From assembly GCF_024679095.1 (NCBI RefSeq), contig NW_026111283.1:372001-436000 (forward strand): a stretch of 64,000 bases of DNA. The letters run 5' to 3'. Below are positions 51,943-64,000 of this stretch, piece after piece. A program made the translations under genes and the position numbers. The notes under the pieces were generated by a model. It was not told the origin of the DNA. It saw nothing but the letters and a program-made list of their open reading frames with translations, and did not search any database. This DNA is from Eriocheir sinensis. Taxonomy: Eukaryota; Arthropoda; Malacostraca; Decapoda; Varunidae. Position 1 is the first letter of the stretch; the number at the start of each line of letters is the position of its first letter.

Positions 51943-54284
51943 ATTTAATGTATATTTTGTATATATATTTTATCCAAATTTACGTTATTTTATATGTATT
52001 TGTTTATATATTTTCATACAAATTTACATTATTTTATGTGAGTTTTGTATATGTATTTCAATACAAATTTGCCTAGCTTTATGTGTATTTTGCATATCTA
52101 TTTTCAAACAAATTTAAATTATTTTTGTGTATTTTTGTATATATTTTTATACAAATTTTAGTTATTTTATTTGTGTTTTGTATATATATTTTCCTACAAA
52201 TATACATTTTTTTATTTAAATTTTGTGTATTTAATTTTTTACGAATTTACATTATTTTATGTGTATTTTGTATATATATTTTTCTACGTATTTAAATTAT
52301 TTTATGTTTATTTTATATATACATTTTCATAAAAATTTACGTTATTTTATTGTGTGTATTCGTATATATTTTAAAACAAATTTTATACAAATTCATGTTA
52401 TTTTATGTGAATTTGTATATATATTTTCATACAAATTTATATTATTTTATGTGTATTCTTACATATATTTTATTACAAATTTACCTTATTTTATGTTTAT
52501 TTTGTATATTTATTTCATTTAATATAATCAAATTTAAATTTATTGTATATGCATTTTGTATATTAATTTTAATACAAATTTAATTATTCTATGTGTAGTT
52601 TTCTATATGTATTTTTATAAAAATATGCTTTATTTTATGGGCATTTTGCATCTTTATTTTCATACAAATTTACATTATTTTATTGATATTCTGCTCATTC
52701 ATTTTGATACGAATTGACATTATTCTATGTGTATTTTGTATGTATTTTTCATACAAATTTACGTTATTTTATGTGTATTTGTTTATATATTTTGCCATAA
52801 ATTTACAATATTTTATGGGAATTTTGTATATACATTTCAAAAGAAATTTACCTAGTTTTGTGTGTATTTTGTATATCTATTTTCAAACAAACTCAAATTA
52901 TTTCTATGTATTTTTGTATATATTTTAATAAAAATTTACCTTATTGTATGTGCATTTTGTATATTTATTTCAATGCAAATTTAAATATTTTATGTGTATT
53001 TTGGTATATATATTTTTATAAGAAATGCGCTATTTTATGGGAATTTTGCATCTTTATTTTCATACAAATTTACATTATTTTATTAATATTTGGTGTATTT
53101 ATTTTGATACGATGTTACATTATTCTATTTGTTTTTTGTATATACTTTTTTTATACATATGTACATTATTTAATGTGTATCTTGCATATATATTTTATAC
53201 AAATTTATTATCTATTATCTATTTTCATACAAATACACATTATTTTCATGATATATTGTTTATTTATTTTGACACGAATTTATATTATTTGATATGTGTT
53301 TTGTATATATATTTTTATACGTATTTACATTATTTCATATGTATTTTGTATATATATTTCTATAGAAATCTACTTTATTTTATGTGTATTCGTATATATA
53401 TTTTGAAACAAATTTACATTGTTTTATATGTATTTTTGAATATCTCTTTCAATACAAATTTACCTTTCTGTATATGCATTTTGTATATTTATTTTAATAC
53501 AAATTTAAATATTTTATGTGTATTTTGGTAAATATATTTTTATAAAAAATGCGATAATTTTTGGGAATTTTGCATCTTTATTTTTATACAAATTTACATT
53601 ATTTTATTGATATTCTGTGTATTTATTTTGATACGATTTTACATTATTCTATTTGTTTTTTGTATATATATTGTTTATACACATTTACATTATTTAATGT
53701 GTATCTTGCATATATATTTTAAAAAAATTTACGTTATTTTAAGTGTATTTGTTTATATATTTTCTTTCAAATTTACATTATTTGATGTGTATTTTGTATG
53801 GTATGTATTTCAATACAAATTTACCTAATTTTATGTGTATTTTGTATATTTCTTTTCAAACAAATTTAAATTATTTTTGTGTATTTTTGTATATAGTTTT
53901 ATACAAATTTAGGTTATTTTATGTACGCATTTACATTATTTAGTGTGTGTTTTGTATATATATTTTTTTGCAAATTTACTTTATTTTATGTGCATTTTTG
54001 TACATATATTTTTATAGAAATATGTTTTCTCATACAAATTTTATATTATTTTATTGCTATTTTGTTTATTTATTTTGATACGAATTACATGATTATATGT
54101 GTATTTTGTACATATTTTTTATACGTATTTACATTACTTAATGTGTATTTTGTTTATATATTTTTAAACAAATCTACGTTATTATATGTATTTGTATAAA
54201 TATTTTGATACAGATTTACATTATTTTATGTATTTTGTATGTACATTTCAATTCAAATTTAGCTTATTTTAGCTGTATTTTGTA
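51916..54284 (+). repeat. Satellite block 35 (+)
   Basis: About 53 monomers. The left part copies 24,441-25,060. The middle holds the tcattcattttgatacgaat subtype (~52,700) followed by monomers paralogous to 29,530-30,990. The right-hand convergent switch is a 13-bp-arm hairpin at 54,274-54,307. Confidence 0.85.
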
Positions 54285-54307
54285 TAAAAATATATATACA
54301 AAATACA
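54274..54307. repeat. Hairpin at a convergent switch
   Basis: Perfect 13-bp arms, tgtattttgtata at 54,274-54,286 and its complement at 54,295-54,307, with an 8-nt centre. The strand switch lies in the centre. I found no second copy. Confidence 0.8.
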
Positions 54308-54785
54308 AATAAAATGAAGTAAATACGTATAAAAAAAATGTATACAAAATACACATAAAATAATGTAAATTCGTATCAAAATAAATCTACAAAATACCAA
54401 TAAAAGAATGTGTATTTGTTTAAATATATATATACAAAATACACATAAAATAACGTAAATTTATATAAAACTATATACAAAAATACACAGAAGTAATTAA
54501 ATTTGTATGAAAATATATACAAAATACACAAAAAATAAGCTAAATTTGAATTGAAATATATATAAAAAATACATGAAATAAAGTAAATTTGTATCAAAAT
54601 ATTTATACAAATACACATATAATAACATAAATTTGTATGAAAATATATAAACAAAATACACATTAAATAATGTAAATACGTATAAAAAAATATGTACAAA
54701 ATACACATATAATCATGAAATTCGTATCAAAATAAATAAACAAAATACCAATAAAATAATATAAATTTGTATGAGTAAACGTGTA
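54285..54785 (-). repeat. Satellite block 36 (-)
   Basis: About 11 monomers forming the left arm of a divergent core copy. The mirror of 12,471-12,965. Confidence 0.85.
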
Positions 54786-54810
54786 TGTTGCATATTTTTT
54801 CAATACAAAT
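54764..54810 (+). repeat. Divergent junction core, copy 10
   Basis: Forward copy with the full gagtaaacgtgtatgttgca motif at 54,773-54,792. Confidence 0.85.
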
Positions 54811-54862
54811 TTACCTAATTATATACGCATTTTGTATATTAATTTTAATACAAATTTAATTA
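54786..54862 (+). repeat. Two-monomer block 37 (+) between switches
   Basis: Under two monomers, between the divergent core and a convergent switch. The mirror image of 12,389-12,470. Confidence 0.8.
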
Positions 54863-54882
54863 TACATATAAACAATGTAAAT
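54848..54882 (+). repeat. Convergent junction class C5, copy 2
   Basis: Joint with ttaattatacatataaacaa. The mirror copy is at 12,370. Confidence 0.75.
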
Positions 54883-56197
54883 TTGTTTCAAAATAGATAT
54901 ACGAATACACATGAAATAAGGTAGATTGCTATAAAAATATATATACAAAACACACATAAAATTAAGTAAATACGTATAAAAAATGTATACAAAACACACA
55001 TAAAATAATGTAAATTAGTATCAAAATAAATAAACAAAATACCAATAAAAGAATGTGTATTTGTATAAATATTTATATACAAAATACACATTAAATAATA
55101 TAAATTTGTTTAAAACTATACAAAATACACATGAAATGATGTAAATACGTATAAAAATATATATACAAAATACACATTAAATAATGTAAATTCGCGTCAA
55201 AATAAATAAACAAAATATCAATAAAAGAATGTGTATTTGTATGAAAATAGATATACAAAATACACATAAAATAACCTAAATTTGTATCAAACTATATACA
55301 AAAATACACAAAAATATTTTAAATTTGTATGAAAATAAATATACAAAATACACATAAAATTAGGTAAATTTGTATTGAAATACATACACAAAATACACAT
55401 AAAATAATGTAAATTTGAATGAAAATACATAAGTAAATACACTTAAAATAACGTAAATTTGTATAAAAAAAATATGTATAAAACACAAATAGAATAATAT
55501 AAAATCGTATCAAAATAAATACACAGAATATTAATAAAATAATGTAAATTTGTATGAAAATAAAGAAGCAAAATACCCATAAAATAACGCATTTTTTTGT
55601 TTATAAAAATATATTTACCAAAATACACATCAAAAAATTAAATTTGTATTAAAATAAATATACAAAAAACACATACAATAAAGTAAATTTGTATTGAAAT
55701 AGATATGCAAAATACATATAAAACAATGTAAATTTGTTTCAAAATATATATACTAATACACATAAAATAACGTAGATTTCTATAAAAATATATATACAAA
55801 ATACACACAAAATGAAGTAAATACGTATAAAAAAATGTATACAAAATACACATAAAATAATGTAAATTCGTATCAAAATAAATAAACAAAATACCAATAA
55901 AAGAATGTGTATTTGTATAAATATAAATATACAAAATACACATAAAATAACGTAAATTTATATAAAACTATATACAAAAATACACAGAAATAATTAAATT
56001 TGTATGAAAATATATACAAAATACACACAAAATAAGCTAAATTTGAATTGAAATATATATACAAAATACATGAAATAAAGTAAATTTGTATCAAAATATT
56101 TATACAAATACACATATAATAACGTAAATTTTTATGAAAATATATAAACAAAATACACATTAAATAATGTAAATACGTATAAAAAAATATGTACAAA
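54863..56197 (-). repeat. Satellite block 38 (-)
   Basis: About 30 monomers. A direct paralogue of most of block 4 (3,800-5,230) but with a normal tgtataaatatttatatac stretch near 55,063 instead of a long (TA)n. It ends at a divergent switch not seen elsewhere. Confidence 0.85.
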
Positions 56198-57178
56198 ACA
56201 AATTTACATTGTTTTATGTGAATTTTGCATATTTTTTCAATACAAATTTACCATATTGTATGTGCATTTTGTATATTAATTTTAATATAAATTTGATTAA
56301 TCTATATGTATTTTTGTATATGTATTTTTATAAAAATATGCTTTATTTTATGGGTATTTTGCATCTTTATTTTCATACAAATTTACATTATTTTTTTGAT
56401 ATTCTGTGTATTTATTTTGATATGATTTTACATTATTCTATGTTTATTTTGTATATATATTTTATATAAAATGTATTTGTTTTCATTTCATACAAAATAA
56501 CATTATTTTATGTGTTTTTTGTACATGTATTTAAATACAAATTTAACTAGTTATATGTGTATTTTGTATATCTATTTTGTATGTATATTTTAATAGAAAT
56601 TTACTCTATTTTATGAGTATTCGTATATATATTTTGATACAAATTTACATTATTGATGTGTATTTTGCATATCTATTTCAATACAAATTTACTTTATTGT
56701 ATGTGCATTTTGTATATTTATTTTAATACAAATTTAATTATTTTATATGTATTTTTGTATATATATTTTTATGCAAATATGCGTTATTATATGGATATTT
56801 TTCATCTTTATTTTCATACAAATTTACATTATTTTATTGATATTCTCTTTATTTATTTTGATACGATTTAACATTATTCTATGTGTATTTTGTATATATT
56901 TTTTTTATACATATTTACAATATTTAATGTTCATTTTGTATATATATTTTATCCAAATTTACATTATTTTATGTGTATTTGTTTATATATTTTCATACAA
57001 ATTTACACTATTTTATGTGTTTTTTGTATATATATTTTTCTACGTATTTAAATTATTTTATGTGTATTTTGTATATACATTTTCATAAAAAAATTACGTT
57101 ATTTTATTGTGTGTATAAGTATATATTTTGATACAAATTTTATACAAATTCATGTTATTTAATGTGTATTTGTATCAA
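56198..57178 (+). repeat. Satellite block 39 (+)
   Basis: About 22 monomers. An inverted paralogue of ~50,120-50,960 and ~60,700-61,100. The right-hand convergent switch lies between two copies of tttgtatcaaaat near 57,170-57,190. Confidence 0.85.
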
Positions 57179-57330
57179 AATTTGTATCAAAATAAATAAA
57201 CAAAATTCCGATAAAAAACGTATATTTGTAGGAAAATAAATACCGAAAATACACATAAAATAACGAAAATTTGTATAAAAATATATACAAAAAAAAATAA
57301 TATCAATTTGTATGAAAATAGATATACAAA

Positions 57331-58560
57331 ATACACATATAATTAGTTAAATTTGTATTTAAATACATGTACAAAATACACGTAAAATTATGTAAATTTG
57401 TATGAAATGAAAACAAATACACATAAAATAACGTACATTTGTATAAAATATATATACTAAATACACATAGAATAATGTAAAATCGTATCAAAATAAGTAC
57501 ACAGAATATCAATAAAATAATTTAAATTTGTATGAAAATAAAGATGCAAAATACCCATAAAATAAAGCATTTTTTTTTAAATACATATACAAAAATACAC
57601 ATAGAATAATTAAATTTGTATTAAAATTAATATACAAAATGCATATACAATAAGGTTAATTTGTATTGAAAAAATACGCAAAATACACATAAAACAGTGT
57701 AAATTTGTTTCAGAAAATATATACGAATACACATAAAATAACGTTGATTTCTATAGGAATATATATACAAAATACACATGAGATGATGTAAATACGTATA
57801 AAATATATATACAAAATACACATTAAATAATGTAAATTCGCGTCAAAATAAATAAACAAAATATCAATAAAAGAAAGTGTATTTGTATGAAAATAGATAT
57901 ACAAAATACACATAAAATAACCTAAATTTGCATCAAACTATATACAAAAATACACAAAAATATTTTAAATTTGTATGAAAATAAATATACAAAATACACA
58001 TAAAATTAGGTAAATTTGTATTGAAATACATATACAAAATACACATAAAATAATGTAAATTTGAATGAAAATACATAAACAAATACACTTAAAATAACGT
58101 AAATTTGTATAAAAAATATATACAAAACACAAATAGAATAATGTAAAATCGTATCAAAATAAATACACAGAATATTAATAAAATAATGTAAATTTGTATG
58201 AAAATAAAGAGGCAAAATACCGATAAAATAACGCATTTTTTTATTTATAAAAATATATATACCAAAATACACATAAAAAAATTAAATTTGTATTAAAATA
58301 AATATATAAAAAACCCATACAATAAGGTAAATTTGTATTGAAATAGATATGCAAAATACATATAAAACAATGTAAATTTGTTTCAAAATATATATACGAA
58401 TACACATAAAATAACGTAGATTTCTATAAAAATATATATACAAAATACACATAAAATGAAGTAAATACGTATAAAAAATGCATACAAAATACACATAAAA
58501 TAATATAAATTCGTATCAAAATAAATAAACAAAATACCAATAAAAGAATGTGTATTTGTA
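57331..58560 (-). repeat. 1,230-bp tandem duplication, copy 1
   Basis: Starts with atacacatataattagttaa at 57,331; the same start recurs at 58,561. Internal landmarks such as cgtatcaaaataagtacaca keep the 1,230-bp offset (57,484 and 58,714). Confidence 0.9.
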
Positions 58561-59796
58561 ATACACATATAATTAGTTAAATTTGTATTTTAATACATGT
58601 ACAAAATACACATAAAATTATGTAAATTTGTATGAAATGAAAACAAATACACATAAAATAACGTACATTTGTATAAAATATATATACAAAATACACATAG
58701 AATAATGTAAAACCGTATCAAAATAAGTACACAGAATATCAATAAAATAATTTAAATTTGTATGAAAACAAAGATGCAAAATACCCATAAAATAAAGCAT
58801 ATTTAAAAAAAAAAATACATATACAAAAATACACATAGAATAATTAAATTTGTATTAAAATTAATATACAAAATGCACATACAATAAGGTAAATTTGTAT
58901 TGAAAAAATACGCAAAATACACATAAAACAGTGTAAATTTGTTTCAAAATATATATACGAATACACATAAAATAACGTTGATTTCTATAGGAATATATAT
59001 ACAAAATACACATGAAATGATGTAAATACGTATAAAAATATATATACAAAATACACATTAAATAATATAAATTCGCGTCAAAATAAATAATCAAAATATC
59101 AATAAAAGAATGTGTATTTGTATGAAAATAGATATTCAAAATACACATAAAATAACCTAAATTTGTATCAAACTATATACAAAAATACACAAAAATATTT
59201 TAAATTTGTATGAAAATAAATATACAAAATACACATAAAATTAGGTAAATTTGTATTGAAATACATATACAAAATACACATAAAATAATGTAAATTTGAA
59301 TGAAAATACATAAATAAATACACTTAAAATAACGTAAATTTGTGTAAAAAAATATATACAAAACACAAATAGAATAATGTAAAATCGTATCAAAATAAAT
59401 ACACAGAATATTAATAAAATAATGTAAATTTGTATGAAAATAAAGAGGCAAAATACCCATAAAATAACGCATTTTTTTTATTTATAAAAATATGTATACC
59501 AAAATACACATAAAAAAATTAAATTTGTATTAAAATAAATATATAAAAAACACATACAATAAGGTAAATTTGTATTGAAATAGATATGCAAAATACATAT
59601 AAAACAATGTAAATTTGTTTTAAAATATGTATACGAATACACATAAAATAACGTAGATTTCTATAAAAATATATATACAAAATACACATAAAATGAAGTA
59701 AATACGTATAAAAAAATGTATACAAAATACACATAAAATAATGTAAATTCGTATAAAAAAATAAAAAAAATACCAATAAAAGAATGTGTATTTGTA
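58561..59796 (-). repeat. 1,230-bp tandem duplication, copy 2
   Basis: Second copy, about 1,236 bp long. The joint is visible at 58,560, where gtgtatttgta passes directly into atacacatataattag, while copy 2 runs on into tttgtataaatataaatat. Confidence 0.9.
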
Positions 59797-61386
59797 TAAA
59801 TATAAATATACAAAATACACATAAAATAACGTAAATTTATATAAAACTATATACAAAAATACACAGAAGTAATTAAATTTGTATGAAAATAGATATACAA
59901 AATAAGGTAAACTCGTATCAAACTCAATAAACAAAATTCAGATAAAAGAACGTATATTTGTAGAAAAATAAATATACAAAATACACATAAAATAACGAGA
60001 ATTTGTATGAAAATATATACAAAAATAAACAAAAATAATTTCAATTTGTATGAAAATAGATATTCAAAATACACATATAATTAGTTAAATTTGTCTTTAA
60101 ATACATGTACAAAATACACATAAAATAATGTAAATTTGTAAGAAATTAAAACAAATACACATAAAATAACGTACATTTGTATAAAATATATATAAAAAAT
60201 ACACATAGAATAATGTAAAATCGTATCAAAATAAATACACAGAATATCAATAAAATAACGTAAATTTGTATGAAAATAAAGGTGCAAAATACCCATAAAA
60301 TTAAGCATATTTTTATAAAAATATATATACAAAAATACACATTCAATAATTAAATTTGTATTAAAAGTAATATACAAAATGCACATACAATAAGGTAATT
60401 ATTTTTTTTAAATATGCAAAATACACATAAGACAATGTAAATTTGTTTCAAAATATATATACGAATACACATAAAATAACGTAGATTTCTATAGAAATAT
60501 ATATACAAAATGCACTTGAGATGCTGTAAATACGTATAAAAATATATATACAAAATAGACATTAAATAATGTAAATTCGTGTCAAAATAAATAAACAAAA
60601 TATCAATAAAAGAATGTGTATTTGTATGAAAATACATATACAAAATACACATAAAATAACGTAAATTTGTATAAAACTATGTAAATTTGTATGAAAATAT
60701 ATAAACAAATACACATAAAATAACGTAAATTTGAATAAAATATATATACAAAATATACATTAAATAATGTAAATATGTATAAAAATATATATACAAAATA
60801 CACATAGAATAATGTTAAATCGTATCAAAATAAATAAAGAGAATATCAATTAAATAATGTAAATTTGTATGAAAATAAAGATGCAAAATACCCATATAAT
60901 AACGCATATTTGCATAAAAATATATATACAAAAATACACATGAAATAATTAAATTTATATTGAAATAAATATAAAATAAAGTAAATTTGTATTGAAATAG
61001 ATATGTAAAATACACATCAATAATGTAAATTTGTATCAAAATATATATACGAATACACATAAAATAGAGTAAATTTCTATGAAAATATACATACAAAATA
61101 CACATAAACTTATGTAAATAGTAAAAAATATATATACCAAATACACCTAAAATAAAGTAAATTCGTATCAAAATAAATAAACAAAATTCCGATGAAAGAA
61201 CGTATAATTGTAGGAAAATAAATATACAAAATATACATAAAATAACGAAAATTTGTATAAAAATTTATACAAAAAAAACAAAAATAATTTCAATTTGTTT
61301 GAAAATAGATATACAAAATACACATATAATTAGTTAAATTTGTCTTTAAATACATGTACAAAATACATATAAAATAATGTAAATTT

Positions 61387-64000
<2,614 letters not shown>

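Larger units (their letters stand above)
57179..61386 (-). repeat. Satellite block 40 (-), long
   Basis: About 93 monomers. Contains the 1,230-bp tandem duplication (57,331-58,560 and 58,561-59,796). The rest, 59,900-61,380, resembles 50,300-51,120 and the left parts of block 42. Confidence 0.85.

Overview
The whole 64-kb window is one extremely AT-rich repetitive tract. By eye G+C is about 13-17%; this was not computed. I find no protein-coding gene, tRNA, rRNA or other RNA gene, and no recognisable transposon. The unit is a degenerate monomer of about 45 bp. On its T-rich strand it contains acaaatttacattattttat followed by gtgtattttgtatatata. Neighbouring monomers keep 45-bp spacing, for example the acaaattt starts at 18,053, 18,098 and 18,143. 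This points to non-coding satellite or heterochromatin of a low-GC eukaryotic nuclear genome. The taxon and the chromosomal compartment cannot be told from the sequence.

The array is not one-directional. Scored by the T-rich strand, it breaks into 42 head-to-tail blocks (77 bp to about 5.1 kb) separated by 41 strand switches. About 29.7 kb lies in + orientation and 34.3 kb in - orientation. Most switches are not independent. They fall into about ten recurrent junction classes plus about eight singletons. The commonest is a divergent junction (- block left, + block right) with a conserved asymmetric core, gagtaaacgtgtatgttgca, present ten times, five times in each direction.

Monomers are diverged subtypes in a fixed order, so there is a higher-order repeat. 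Superunits of 1-4 kb, several containing strand switches, have been copied as direct and inverted segmental duplications. Examples are 2,804-6,240 against 41,500-44,840 (inverted), 6,971-10,980 against 38,200-42,410 (inverted), 11,580-12,965 against 54,285-55,720 (inverted), 745-2,140 against 44,460-45,880 (direct), and 23,880-25,060 against 51,350-52,510 (direct). Two local tandem duplications, of 1,411 bp (from 35,757) and 1,230 bp (from 57,331), look recent.

Seven long (TA)n tracts of about 90-220 bp are embedded in the array. Comparison with unexpanded paralogues shows that several grew in place from a short tatatata stretch already in the monomer. Two lie at the same higher-order position in different copies.

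The many open frames of 60-241 codons are a side effect of the repeat: 45 bp is exactly 15 codons and one frame of the T-rich strand lacks stops. They occur on both strands and should not be read as genes. The most interesting content is the architecture: an inversion-rich 45-bp satellite whose inversion points are themselves conserved, repeated units.
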